DNA of 64,000 bases from Trinickia terrae. GTDB lineage: Bacteria; Pseudomonadota; Gammaproteobacteria; Burkholderiales; Burkholderiaceae. This document shows positions 1 to 8,575 of the stretch, in pieces. The DNA is taken from assembly GCF_005144415.1 (NCBI RefSeq), contig NZ_SWJE01000001.1, positions 413,364 through 477,363 of the forward strand, written 5' to 3'. Both the position numbers and the translations under genes were made by a program. The notes under the pieces were generated by a model. The model had not been told where the DNA came from and ran no database searches. It saw only the letters and a program-made list of their open reading frames with translations. How positions within the stretch are numbered: position 1 is the first letter of the stretch; the number at the start of each line of letters is the position of its first letter.

Positions 1-1
1 C

Positions 2-106
2 TGGCGCGCAGATCCGGAGCGGCGCCAGATCGGCACGCGGGAAATTGCGCGGCACGCTGTCGCGGTGCTCACAAGCGGCGTCGGAGCGCGTACCCGTAAT
101 AGCTGA
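2..106 (+). CDS. Possible C-terminal tail of a gene from outside the window
   Basis: An open frame enters from the left edge and stops at TGA 104-106, giving about 34 residues with charged helical character (motif ERRQIGTREIARHA). This could be the last helix of a regulator such as a TetR protein, but too little is present to assign a family. Another frame is also open to 97-99, so coding is only a guess. Confidence 0.22.
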   Translation, partial: WRADPERRQIGTREIARHAVAVLTSGVGARTRNS

Positions 107-458
107 CTGGATGCCGACATATCGCCGGGCCCGGGTCTTGCGGCATTCAGCGGCGAACCTCGCGCGCCATGCTTGAAAACCGGCTTGATGGCCCCCAAAT
201 GGCGGCCGTCGGTCATGGGCGTTTCTTGCTCGCGTGTTAGCGTGCTGCCCGTCACGTTTGCGCGCGCGGGCGCCGCGCTGCATGGGGCGCGGCGCGGCAA
301 CTCACGTTACGCATTCGGGCCGGAAACTTCGGCACACGTCCGCGAGTCGTCAGCCGCCATGAAACGGTTGCAACGGATGCGTGCAAAAAAAGCAGATTGA
401 TTGGTGACACGCCGCTTGGCTCGTGGCGTTTCGCGTCGTATCGGGTGGTAAAGAACAT
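107..458. other. Gap without recognised gene
   Basis: I see no convincing gene here. Open frames on both strands have arginine/alanine-rich, low-information translations typical of GC-rich shadow frames. The stretch presumably carries the promoter of the response regulator that follows, but no clear -35/-10 pair stands out. Confidence 0.5.
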
Positions 459-869
459 ATGGACGGAGCATTGAGACTTGACCGGGCGACGATCGTCCTC
501 GTGGAGGACGATCCGCAGAACCGGGATTCGCTCGTGATGTTGCTGGAGTCGGAAGGGGCGCAAGTCGTGGCGGTGGCGGATGCGGAAGAGGGCGTGGAAG
601 CGGCGATGCGGGTGCTGCCCGACGCCGTCGTCTGCGATCTCGACCTGCCGGCGATGGACGGTTTCTATTTGATTCAGCGCTTGCGCGATTACGAGCTCTG
701 CACGAATCACAGCCCGTGCGTCGCGGTCGCGATCACCGGGCACACCGACGAGGCCTACCGGCTTCGCAGCATCGGCGAAGGTTTTCAGCACTTCATGACG
801 AAACCCGCGCAGCCCGAAGCGCTCGTGGCGCTGCTGCACGAATCGATCGGCGCTCGCGCGGCGGGCTGA
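459..869 (+). CDS. Single-domain response regulator (receiver only)
   Basis: This 136-aa protein is almost entirely a CheY-like receiver domain. The acidic pair follows beta-1 (VLVEDD, about residues 14-18), the likely phospho-acceptor is Asp60 in VVCDLDLPAMDG, the switch Thr is about residue 93 (AITGHT) and the conserved Lys about 115 (MTKPAQ). There is no output domain, so it should work as a phosphotransfer shuttle or by binding a partner protein. No kinase is adjacent; the only hybrid kinase in the window lies at 17527-19131. I chose the ATG at 459, preceded by a GGTGGTAAAG Shine-Dalgarno-like stretch, over an in-frame GTG at 423. Confidence 0.85.
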   Translation: MDGALRLDRATIVLVEDDPQNRDSLVMLLESEGAQVVAVADAEEGVEAAMRVLPDAVVCDLDLPAMDGFYLIQRLRDYELCTNHSPCVAVAITGHTDEAYRLRSIGEGFQHFMTKPAQPEALVALLHESIGARAAG

Positions 870-980
870 CGCCGTTTGCACGAGGCGGCGTGCGCGCTTT
901 TTCCCGCTGGCGGCTGCCACCGCCAGCGACGGCCATCTTTTTTTCTTTGGCGTCAGACTCTTACGCATTCTTCCCGCAGG

Positions 981-1053
981 TTGTCCACAAGCTTGCCAAC
1001 AAAAACTGTGGACAAATCTGCGTAAGCAAAAGGGCAGCCACACCTTATCCACC
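981..1053. promoter_or_regulatory. Cluster of DnaA-box-like 9-mers
   Basis: TTGTCCACA at 981-989 and its exact inverted copy TGTGGACAA at 1007-1015 are followed by TTATCCACC at 1045-1053. Each differs by one base from the DnaA-box consensus TTATNCACA. They lie in the gap between the response regulator and the rhamnose operon. No replication gene is near, so a regulatory or DnaA-titration site, or chance, is more likely than an origin. Confidence 0.35.
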
Positions 1054-1100
1054 GGGCGGATCGCAATCCGCTTTCGCTATCTCCCGATCCAATACGCGAA

Positions 1101-1130
1101 TTGTCCTGCTATCGACCCTGTCGATATAGT
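1101..1130 (+). promoter_or_regulatory. Candidate promoter and operator of the left rhamnose operon
   Basis: TTGTCC (1101-1106) and TATAGT (1125-1130) are separated by 18 bp and fit a sigma-70 promoter about 55 bp before the SDR start. The spacer holds the inverted repeat ATCGAC-CCT-GTCGAT (1111-1125), which overlaps the -10 by one base and would suit a repressor or LysR-type site. Assignment is from sequence only. Confidence 0.45.
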
Positions 1131-1183
1131 CGAACGCATGACATCAACGGCGCGCTTCGATTGCGCCACGCGTGGAGGAAGAC

Positions 1184-1936
1184 ATGAATCGAATCGATCT
1201 GGACCATCGTGTTGTCGTCGTGACGGGCGGCGCACGCGGGATCGGCTATGCGGTTGCGCAACGCGCGCTTCGTTCCGGGGCGGCGGTCGCGCTCTGGGAT
1301 CTCGACGCCGAGCGCCTGTCGCGCAGCCAGGCGGAATTGAGCGGGCTCGGCAAGGTGAGCGCCTTTGCCGTTGAGCTGACCGACGAGGCGGCCGTCGCGA
1401 GCGCCACGCAGGAAACGGTCGCGGCGTTCGGCTCGCTCGACGTGCTCATCAACTGCGCCGGCATCACCGGCGGCAACGGCGTGACCTGGGAACTCGCCCC
1501 CGACGTGTGGCGCCGTGTCATCGAAGTCAATCTGATCGCGCCATACCTGACCTGCCGTGCAGTCGTGCCGCAGATGCTCAAGCAGGGCTATGGACGCATC
1601 GTCAACATCGCGTCGGTCGCGGGCAAGGAAGGAAATCCGAACGCCTCGCATTACAGCGCGTCGAAGGCGGGCCTGATCGGGCTCACGAAGTCGCTCGGCA
1701 AAGAGCTCGCGACCAAGAACATCCTCGTCAATGCGGTCACGCCGGCGGCGGCGAAGACCGAGATCTTCGATTCGATGTCCCAGCAGCACATCGACTACAT
1801 GCTCTCGAAAATTCCGATGAACCGCTTCCTGCTGCCGGAAGAGGCGGCGTCGCTGATCCTGTGGCTGGCGTCCGAGGATTGCGCGTTCAGCACGGGCGCG
1901 GTGTTCGATTTGTCGGGCGGCCGTGCGACTTACTGA
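1184..1936 (+). CDS. SDR dehydrogenase, probable 2-keto-3-deoxy-L-rhamnonate 4-dehydrogenase
   Basis: This 250-aa classical short-chain dehydrogenase has the Rossmann motif GGARGIG (about residues 15-21), the NAG-like motif NCAGITGG, and the catalytic Ser-Tyr-Lys in ASVAG...HYSASKAG. The acidic residue after beta-2 (LWDLD) suggests NAD+ rather than NADP+. By family and by position in an operon with rhamnonate dehydratase and rhamnose dehydrogenase, it probably oxidises the keto-deoxy acid made by RhmD (the LRA5-type role of the diketo-hydrolase route). A generic FabG-like reductase is the alternative. The start at ATG 1184 is preceded by GGAGGAAGAC; the upstream in-frame GTG at 1172 lies inside that ribosome-binding site. 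Confidence 0.7.
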   Translation: MNRIDLDHRVVVVTGGARGIGYAVAQRALRSGAAVALWDLDAERLSRSQAELSGLGKVSAFAVELTDEAAVASATQETVAAFGSLDVLINCAGITGGNGVTWELAPDVWRRVIEVNLIAPYLTCRAVVPQMLKQGYGRIVNIASVAGKEGNPNASHYSASKAGLIGLTKSLGKELATKNILVNAVTPAAAKTEIFDSMSQQHIDYMLSKIPMNRFLLPEEAASLILWLASEDCAFSTGAVFDLSGGRATY

Positions 1937-1977
1937 GCGCTGAAGCGCCAACTCTGGCCGACAGGAGAGAGACAACC

Positions 1978-3342
1978 ATGATGGAGACGACGCGTTGCGC
2001 GGCAGAGTCGAGCGCGACACGCAAGACGATGCGGCACCTGCTGCCGTTCCTGCTGCTGATGTATGTGCTGGCGTTTCTCGACCGCGCCAATATCGGCTTC
2101 GCGCAGCACGCACTGCGGCACGACACGGGCCTTTCCGACAGCGCGTTCGCGTTCGGCGCGGGGGTGTTCTTCATCGGCTATGCGCTCTTCGAGGTGCCGA
2201 GCAATCTTGCGCTGCATCGCTTCGGCGCGCGCGGCTGGATGTGCCGGATCATGGTGACCTGGGGCCTCGTCTCGGCCTGCATGGCATTCGCGCACACGGC
2301 GCCCGTGTTCTATACGCTGCGCTTTCTTCTCGGCGTGGCGGAAGCGGGCTTTTTCCCCGGCATCGTCTATTGCCTGTCGCGCTGGTTTCCGCAGCGCTCG
2401 CGGGCGCGCGCGCTCGGCCTGTTCTATTTCGGCGCGCCGCTGGCCTTCATTATCGGCGGACCGCTGTCGGGCATGCTGCTCGATCTGCACGGCGCATTCG
2501 GCATCGCGGGCTGGCAATGGATGTTCATCGTCGAGGGGTTGCTCGCGTCGGCGGTCGGTGTGTGGGCGTTCTGGTATCTCGACAACAGGCCTTCCGACGC
2601 GCGCTGGCTCGGTGCTGACGAACGCAACGCGCTCGAGGCAGCAGTCGGCGAGGACGCGCGTTCCGCTGCGGCGCATGGGCCGCATAGCGTGGCCGGCGCG
2701 CTCACCGACGCGCGCGTGCTGATGCTCGCGGCCATTTATCTGCTGATCCAGGTCAGCGTCTACGGCGTGATTTTCTATTTGCCGCAGCAGGTGGCGCAGC
2801 TGCTTGGCACGAAGGTGGGCGCCGAAGTCGGTTTCGTGACCGCGCTGCCGTGGCTGTGCGCGGTGATCGCAACCTGGCTCGTGCCGCGCCGTGCCGATCG
2901 CAGCGGCACGCATCGCGGTTGGGCGATCGGCTTGCTGCTTGTCTCAGGCATCGGTGTGATCGTCTCGGGCATGACGCCGAGCGCGGCTGTCGGGCTGATC
3001 GCGCTCGCTTGCGCGGCGAGCGGCTTCATTGCCGCGCAGCCGCTGTTCTGGACCTTTCCGACGCGTTATCTGACAGGCGCGCCCGCCGCCGGCGGCATCG
3101 CGCTGATCAATTCGATCGGCAGTCTCGGCGGCTTTCTCGCGCCGACCTTGCGCATCGGGGCCGAGCATGCGTTTGCCTCGGCCGCCGCCGGTCTTGCCGT
3201 GCTCGGCGCGGCGAGCCTCGCGGCAGCGTTGCTGATTGCCGCTGCAGTGCGCCGCCAGCCGGCGCTGCAGGCCGGCAACGGCGCCACCCAAACTTTCATC
3301 GCCGACGCCCAAGCCGCATCGGCTTCCACTCGACGGAGCTAA
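1978..3342 (+). CDS. MFS transporter, anion:cation symporter type, probable rhamnonate permease
   Basis: This 454-aa integral membrane protein has the twelve-helix layout of the major facilitator superfamily. The first helix ends with LDRANIGFAQHAL, typical of the ACS subfamily that takes up sugar acids such as glucarate, tartrate and rhamnonate. It lies 41 bp after the SDR and 3 bp before the rhamnonate dehydratase, the same pairing as E. coli rhmT-rhmD, so L-rhamnonate or a related aldonate is the likely substrate. ATG 1978 follows an AGGAGAG ribosome-binding site. Since the second block encodes a rhamnose ABC importer, this carrier would add a separate entry route for the acid. Confidence 0.8.
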   Translation: MMETTRCAAESSATRKTMRHLLPFLLLMYVLAFLDRANIGFAQHALRHDTGLSDSAFAFGAGVFFIGYALFEVPSNLALHRFGARGWMCRIMVTWGLVSACMAFAHTAPVFYTLRFLLGVAEAGFFPGIVYCLSRWFPQRSRARALGLFYFGAPLAFIIGGPLSGMLLDLHGAFGIAGWQWMFIVEGLLASAVGVWAFWYLDNRPSDARWLGADERNALEAAVGEDARSAAAHGPHSVAGALTDARVLMLAAIYLLIQVSVYGVIFYLPQQVAQLLGTKVGAEVGFVTALPWLCAVIATWLVPRRADRSGTHRGWAIGLLLVSGIGVIVSGMTPSAAVGLIALACAASGFIAAQPLFWTFPTRYLTGAPAAGGIALINSIGSLGGFLAPTLRIGAEHAFASAAAGLAVLGAASLAAALLIAAAVRRQPALQAGNGATQTFIADAQAASASTRRS

Positions 3343-3345
3343 CTC

Positions 3346-4524
3346 ATGGCAATGCCTACCATCCGGCACGTCCGCGCGTTCACGGTGCGCGGCGGCGGCG
3401 CCGACTATCACGACCAGGGCGCCGATCACTGGATCGACGACCACATCTCGACGCCGATGGGGCGCTATCCCGAGTACCGGCAGAGCCGCCAGTCGTTCGG
3501 GATCAACGTGCTCGGCTCGCTGGTGGTCGAGATCGAAGCGAGCGACGGCACCGTCGGCTTCGCGGTGACGACGGGCGGCGAGATCGGCGCGTTCATCGTC
3601 GAGCGGCATCTCGCACGGTTTCTCGAAGGGCAGCTCGTCACCGACATCGAGAAGATGTGGGACCAGATGTACTACGCGACGCTCTACTACGGACGCAAGG
3701 GCGTGGTGCTGAACACGATTTCCGGTGTCGATCTCGCGTTGTGGGATCTGCTCGCGAAGGTGCGCAAGGAGCCGGTGTACCAGTTGCTGGGCGGCCCGGT
3801 GCGCGACGAGCTGACGTTCTACGCGACGGGCGCGCGGCCCGATCTCGCGAAGCAGATGGGTTTCATCGGCGGGAAGATGCCGCTGCAGCATGGGCCGGCG
3901 GAGGGCGAGGAGGGCCTGAAGCTCAATCTCGAGAAGCTCGCCGGCATGCGCGAGAAAGTCGGCGGCGATTTCTGGCTGATGTTCGATTGCTGGATGAGCC
4001 TCGACGTCAACTATGCGACGCGTCTGGCGCAGGCCGCGCACGAATACGGGCTGAAGTGGGTGGAGGAGTGCCTGTCGCCGGATGACTATTGGGGATACGC
4101 GCAACTGCGCAAGAACGTGCCGCACGGCATGCTCGTCACGACCGGCGAGCACGAAGCGACGCGCTGGGGCTTTCGGCTGCTGCTCGAGATGGGCTGCTGC
4201 GACATCATCCAGCCCGACGTCGGCTGGTGCGGCGGCATCACTGAGCTGATCAAGATCTCGGCGCTTGCCGATGCGCACAATGCGCTCGTTGTGCCGCACG
4301 GGTCGTCGGTGTACAGCTATCACTTCGTCGTCACGCGGCATAATTCGCCGTTTGCCGAGTTCCTCATGATGGCGCCGCAAGCCGACCAGGTCGTGCCGAT
4401 GTTCAACCCGCTCCTGCTCGACGAGCCGGTGCCCGTGAACGGCCGCATGAAGGTGCCCGACACGCCGGGCTTCGGCGTGCGGCTCAATCCCGAGTGCAAG
4501 CTACACCGGCCTTACCAGCATTGA
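3346..4524 (+). CDS. rhmD: L-rhamnonate dehydratase (enolase superfamily)
   Basis: This 392-aa enzyme dehydrates L-rhamnonate to 2-keto-3-deoxy-L-rhamnonate with Mg2+. It follows E. coli RhmD closely along its whole length: the N-terminal capping segment ([17 protein letters not shown]), [10 protein letters not shown], the metal ligands in FDCW, EECL and TGEH, and the active-site His segment VPHGSSVYS. Length matches the family. It overlaps nothing and starts 3 bp after the MFS gene, behind GGAGCTAACTC, so the two should be co-translated. This is the most diagnostic gene of the left block and fixes the pathway as rhamnose rather than fucose or another sugar. Confidence 0.95.
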   Translation: MAMPTIRHVRAFTVRGGGADYHDQGADHWIDDHISTPMGRYPEYRQSRQSFGINVLGSLVVEIEASDGTVGFAVTTGGEIGAFIVERHLARFLEGQLVTDIEKMWDQMYYATLYYGRKGVVLNTISGVDLALWDLLAKVRKEPVYQLLGGPVRDELTFYATGARPDLAKQMGFIGGKMPLQHGPAEGEEGLKLNLEKLAGMREKVGGDFWLMFDCWMSLDVNYATRLAQAAHEYGLKWVEECLSPDDYWGYAQLRKNVPHGMLVTTGEHEATRWGFRLLLEMGCCDIIQPDVGWCGGITELIKISALADAHNALVVPHGSSVYSYHFVVTRHNSPFAEFLMMAPQADQVVPMFNPLLLDEPVPVNGRMKVPDTPGFGVRLNPECKLHRPYQH

Positions 4525-4580
4525 AGCGAGCGAACGTGCGGCTGCGGCTGGCGGCCCGCATCCCGCAGAAGGAGAACAGG

Positions 4581-5363
4581 ATGTTGCTGAAGGACAAGAT
4601 AGTGATCGTGACGGGTGCGTCCCGCGGCATCGGCCGCGCCATCGCGGTGACGGCGGCCCGCGAGGGCGCCGACGTCGTGCTCAATTACTGGGGCGACAAC
4701 GATGCGGCCTACGACCGTCGCCCGGCGATTCGCGAGGTGCTCGACGATATCGCGTCGCTGGGGCGGCGCGCGATCGCGGTCGAGGGCAACGTCGCCGCGC
4801 GCGAGACCGGGCCGGCGCTCATGCGCGCGGCCGTCGACGCGTTCGGACGTGTCGACGTGCTTGCGAGCAACGCCGGCATCTGCCCGTTCCATGCGTTCCT
4901 CGACATGCCGCCCGAGGTGTTCGAGACGACGATGGCGGTCAATCTGCACGGCGCGTTCTATGTGACGCAGGCGGCCGCGAACCAGATGAAGGCGCAGGGC
5001 ACGGGCGGCGCAATCGTGGCGACGAGCTCGATCAGCGCGCTCGTGGGCGGCGGAATGCAGACGCACTACACGCCGACGAAGGCGGGCGTGCATTCGCTGA
5101 TGCAATCGTGCGCGATTGCGCTGGGGCCTTATGGCATTCGCTGCAATTCGGTGATGCCGGGGACGATCGCCACCGATCTCAATGCGGAGGATTTGTCGGA
5201 TGCGGGGAAGAAGGCGTACTTCGAAAAGCGCATTCCGCTAGGGCGGCTGGGGGCGCCTGAAGACGTCGCCGAATGCGTGGTGTTTCTCGCGTCGGACAGG
5301 GCGCGGTATGTGACGGGCGCGGCGTTGCTGGTGGATGGGGGGATGTTTGTGAATTTGCAGTAA
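4581..5363 (+). CDS. L-rhamnose 1-dehydrogenase (SDR family)
   Basis: This 260-aa SDR oxidises L-rhamnose to L-rhamnono-lactone, the first step of the non-phosphorylative route. It carries GASRGIG near the N-terminus, SNAGICPFHAFLDMP, and the Ser-Tyr-Lys triad within SSISALVGGGMQTHYTPTKAG. The ICPFH, GGxMQTHYTPTKAG and DGGxFVNLQ segments are characteristic of the Azotobacter/Sphingomonas-type rhamnose dehydrogenases. ATG 4581 follows AAGGAGAACAGG. It ends the left block; 56 bp separate it from rhmD, so it is probably in the same transcript. The neighbour downstream is foreign-looking DNA. Confidence 0.9.
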   Translation: MLLKDKIVIVTGASRGIGRAIAVTAAREGADVVLNYWGDNDAAYDRRPAIREVLDDIASLGRRAIAVEGNVAARETGPALMRAAVDAFGRVDVLASNAGICPFHAFLDMPPEVFETTMAVNLHGAFYVTQAAANQMKAQGTGGAIVATSSISALVGGGMQTHYTPTKAGVHSLMQSCAIALGPYGIRCNSVMPGTIATDLNAEDLSDAGKKAYFEKRIPLGRLGAPEDVAECVVFLASDRARYVTGAALLVDGGMFVNLQ

Positions 5364-6070
5364 ATGCCGATGTCCGCATTGCAGACAAGGTCATCTAATA
5401 CCGCGCTTCGATCGTCCGCGCGCCATCGTAACCGTGGTGGCGTGCACCACCGAACGGACAGCGGGGCATGGCGGCGGCCGATCTCCTCAGCACCCCATGT
5501 TTGTCGGGAAAATGAAAGCCTGGATAAGTCCAACTGGCTGGATATCATTTCACCTTGAAACTTCCGAGGAGTTATCTAATATCATTGCTGATCTTGCGTT
5601 TTGCATATTAAAGGTGAATTGATCCAATATAGACAGGTCTTTTTTATCAAATGGTGTCTTTAGCATTGAGGCGCTCGAAGTTATCGCGGATACGTTGAGT
5701 TTTTTAATCGATTCAATCAAGCGGAGCTTTTATGGAGTTCAGCCGATTGGATCAACGACTGCGTCGCCGGCAACGAAAAAATTGCTGGCACTTGCCGCGA
5801 AGCCAACCGCGTCCGACAAGCGGTTTCATAAGTTTCCTCCGCATCGGCGCAGGCTGGCACTCATTCGAGTGCCATTACACCACCGGCGCACGCCATGCCA
5901 TGAAATAGCGCTTTTTGCCTCGTTGAATTCGGCCGAATGAAATCGGCGTGATGCTCAATAGACACGCCGACTCGATTCTTGAAATCGATTTGCGGTAGTG
6001 CCGTAACTACGGGTAATCGATCTGGAACAAAAGGCGACGGATTCCCCATCATCGAAAACGTGAGGACGCT
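5364..6070. other. AT-richer gap before the TPP-enzyme-like gene
   Basis: About 700 bp separate the rhamnose dehydrogenase from the next clear gene. From about 5500 to 5760 the sequence is visibly richer in A and T than the surroundings, with runs such as TCTTTTTTATC. I find no recognisable gene apart from the weak small ORF listed separately. It may be the left flank of an acquired segment and carry the promoter of the gene at 6071. No inverted terminal repeats or transposase remnant were recognised. Confidence 0.5.
5732..5908 (+). CDS. Weak small ORF, 58 aa
   Basis: An ATG at 5732 follows AAGCGGAGCTTTT, a fair ribosome-binding site, and opens a 58-codon frame rich in Arg and His ending at TAG 5906-5908. 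I recognise no family. Its composition is not clearly protein-like, and it lies in an otherwise empty AT-rich gap, so it may be chance. Confidence 0.15.
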   Translation: MEFSRLDQRLRRRQRKNCWHLPRSQPRPTSGFISFLRIGAGWHSFECHYTTGARHAMK

Positions 6071-8467
6071 ATGGTTATCGCTCGCAACAAGCAAGAACTC
6101 TTCGTCGCGATCGTGTCCGGTGATCGGAGTTTCGCCAATACCATTGCTTCCGCGCTACGCCACCTCGGGCGCGACGAGAGGCAGATCACCGGAATGTCAT
6201 TTGACGATCCGTCATCTGATTTTGAACATCCGGTGTTCCGCACGCTTTCCGAACGCGCGAACACCTACCTCGACGAAGCGCTTCCGGATGCTCTGATCAA
6301 ACTCGTCAACGTCGCACGTCTCGACGAATTGGATATCGCGCTCAAGGAGCGGCTGCGGACCTTGCAGCGGACCACCGACGGCCCGAGACCATGGAGCGAC
6401 GGCACAACCGTGCTGTTCCTGATCGATACCCGCACCGCCTCGACCAGCCCGAATAGCGATGCCCGGTTCAACATCGCAAAGGCCACCCTCTTTCGCGTTT
6501 GCGAAAAATTCGGAATTTCGCTGTCGCCATACTCCGTCTGCATCTATGACGAGTTTGACGAGAGCATCGTTTATTCCCACACCTTTGGAAGCAGGCGCAA
6601 GCTTCCTGATGAGAAATGGGTGCTTGCGGTGGACGCCATTCGCGCGTTCACCGATCTGGTTCAAACGCGCCACGCGAATGCGCGCGCCATACTGCCGGAA
6701 ACCGAGACCAAGATTAGCCTCTCGATTGCCCTGACCGATTTTCTAACCAGGCAAGCCGGCACGCGGTGGGGATTCCACTTCTTCACGGGGACGATTGTCT
6801 CGAAGCTGATTCAGGACTGCGCCACGGCCGCTCGCTGGGCCGGCAACCCGGTGTTGCGAGGCGCCAATGAACACAGTCTCGCCGCCGGCGCCCTGGCGCG
6901 CTGGCAACTGCAGCAAGCGCCTTTCCTCATCGTCGTTACCGCCGCCATGGTTGACGAGTTCAGGGGCACGCTGGCCAATCTCAGAGCGGCTCAGGCAAAA
7001 GGCTTCATCGTCTTTGGAGAGACCGAGCCCGGCGTCTGGCAGCCCTTTCAAGGGACAGTGCATCGTGACGAAGATGCGCGAGCGGTCATGGCCGCACGTG
7101 GCATCCCGTGCGTCTACCTCACTGACCCGGACCGGCTTGGGCAGGATCTGACCGCTGCGTTTGAAGCCTATCATCGGCGCCAGGGGCCAGTCGCGATCAT
7201 TGCTTCGCCGACCATACTGCGCTACGCCGAACCGATTGAAATACCCAAACCAGAACCCGTCGCCGCCCAGCCGAATGCAAGCGACGACAGCATCGACGCA
7301 GTAGCGCGTCTCCTCAACGAGGAGCCGTGCGTCGTGGTGTGTCAGTGCGGCCATCTCTCCGAATCCGAGCGCAATCTTGTTTATGAAATCGCGCATCAAA
7401 CGGGTATCGCTCTCGTCGATTCTCTAGCCCGTCCCGGCACCACGGCGCGATACGACAACGGACGCGTCGTTGACGAATTCCTCGGAACGATGAGCTTATA
7501 CGGCTGCTCATCCTCGGTGTGGCATCTGCTCCACCCGGCTGGACGCCCATTGGAGCACGACGAGAACGCGGTTATTTTTTTGAAGAGCCGGATCACGGAT
7601 CTAGCGACGCCTTTTAGCGAAAGCGTGCTGCGTGATCGCATTCGGGTGGTCCAGGTAACCGATACGCCATCGCATATCGCGCCATTTACGGACCTCCCGG
7701 TTGTCGACGAACTTCATTCCTTTCTCGTTCGTCTCAAGCCTCGCATTGCGCCCAAATACTGGATCGTCGAAAGACGCCGTACGGCGATCGCCGAGGCCCG
7801 TGCCCGCCCACTCGACCCGCTCGTCGCGGTGCCTTCCATGCCGATGAGCTCCGAATACTTCTTTGCGCAGCTCAACGCCGTGCTTGAAGAACTCATCGCC
7901 AACCACAACTACACCTACACGGGTTTTTATGACGTCGGCCGCGGCGGCATTTCCGCTGTCAGGAATCTGGTGCGAACTGGCGAAGGCGTGTCCGGTTGGT
8001 ACGGACGCGCACTCATGGGCGACGCACTCGAGGCCATTCCCGCCGTGGCGCTCAGCAGCCGTCGCAACATTCTCGGTTTTATCGGAGACGGCGCACTGCA
8101 ACTCGTTCCCTCGATCTTGCCCGCTCTGCGCCAGCAACTTTGCTACGAGGGAGCGCGTATCGAAGGCAACGTCAGCATCTTCCATTTGCTCAATGGCGGC
8201 TTCTCGATCATCCGCTCATACCGCGAACTGCAGCAGTCGGCGAATACCGACGCGCAAATGTCGTTGCTCACATCCGTTGAGGGCGACTGGCAGACCCAGT
8301 ACGGTGAGACGGAAATCGCTCATCAGCGGTTGGTCGACCTGAATCCGGCGGCCTTATCGGCCAAGCTGCTTGCTCCCGCGACACTCAATCTGTTCTCCGT
8401 CTACCTGGCGCACGATAACGAGGGAGACTCGGTTCTTCCGCTATCGCGGAAGAACTGGAGGATGTGA
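6071..8467 (+). CDS. Orphan thiamine-diphosphate-dependent enzyme-like protein with N-terminal extension
   Basis: The 798-aa product resembles the decarboxylase/acetolactate-synthase fold from about residue 215 on. A PYR-like domain contains the Glu expected to activate the cofactor (GANEHSLAAGALAR, near 266). A central domain runs about 410-560. A PP-like domain holds the cofactor motif GDGALQ near 672 and its Asn in LLNGGFS near 707, the usual spacing. The first ~210 residues match nothing I recognise and make the protein longer than usual 550-600-aa members. ATG 6071 follows GTGAGGACGCT. It stands alone between two halves of the rhamnose locus, with a lower-GC look than its neighbours, so transfer is likely. 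The substrate is unknown; a C-C lyase or decarboxylase of a 2-keto acid is the family expectation. Confidence 0.7.
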   Translation: MVIARNKQELFVAIVSGDRSFANTIASALRHLGRDERQITGMSFDDPSSDFEHPVFRTLSERANTYLDEALPDALIKLVNVARLDELDIALKERLRTLQRTTDGPRPWSDGTTVLFLIDTRTASTSPNSDARFNIAKATLFRVCEKFGISLSPYSVCIYDEFDESIVYSHTFGSRRKLPDEKWVLAVDAIRAFTDLVQTRHANARAILPETETKISLSIALTDFLTRQAGTRWGFHFFTGTIVSKLIQDCATAARWAGNPVLRGANEHSLAAGALARWQLQQAPFLIVVTAAMVDEFRGTLANLRAAQAKGFIVFGETEPGVWQPFQGTVHRDEDARAVMAARGIPCVYLTDPDRLGQDLTAAFEAYHRRQGPVAIIASPTILRYAEPIEIPKPEPVAAQPNASDDSIDAVARLLNEEPCVVVCQCGHLSESERNLVYEIAHQTGIALVDSLARPGTTARYDNGRVVDEFLGTMSLYGCSSSVWHLLHPAGRPLEHDENAVIFLKSRITDLATPFSESVLRDRIRVVQVTDTPSHIAPFTDLPVVDELHSFLVRLKPRIAPKYWIVERRRTAIAEARARPLDPLVAVPSMPMSSEYFFAQLNAVLEELIANHNYTYTGFYDVGRGGISAVRNLVRTGEGVSGWYGRALMGDALEAIPAVALSSRRNILGFIGDGALQLVPSILPALRQQLCYEGARIEGNVSIFHLLNGGFSIIRSYRELQQSANTDAQMSLLTSVEGDWQTQYGETEIAHQRLVDLNPAALSAKLLAPATLNLFSVYLAHDNEGDSVLPLSRKNWRM

Positions 8468-8575
8468 GGTTCTGCCGTATCACGCATTGGACTCGCTGCC
8501 GTATTTCGAGCACCCGCCGATCATCGCCATGAAAAGAGCAGCCACGGTCAAACGCTCCATTGTTTCTGTTTTCCC

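Noticed and set aside
252..1052. Long open frame on the minus strand opposite the response regulator
   Set aside because: It covers a clear receiver gene on the other strand and has Arg/His-rich low-information content typical of GC-rich shadow frames.
981..1053. Possible replication origin from DnaA-box-like sites
   Set aside because: No dnaA, dnaN, parAB, repA or AT-rich unwinding element is nearby; three near-matches in 73 bp are weak evidence.
5695..5940. 81-aa open frame in the AT-rich gap
   Set aside because: Starts inside a low-information region without a ribosome-binding site and shows no recognisable motif.
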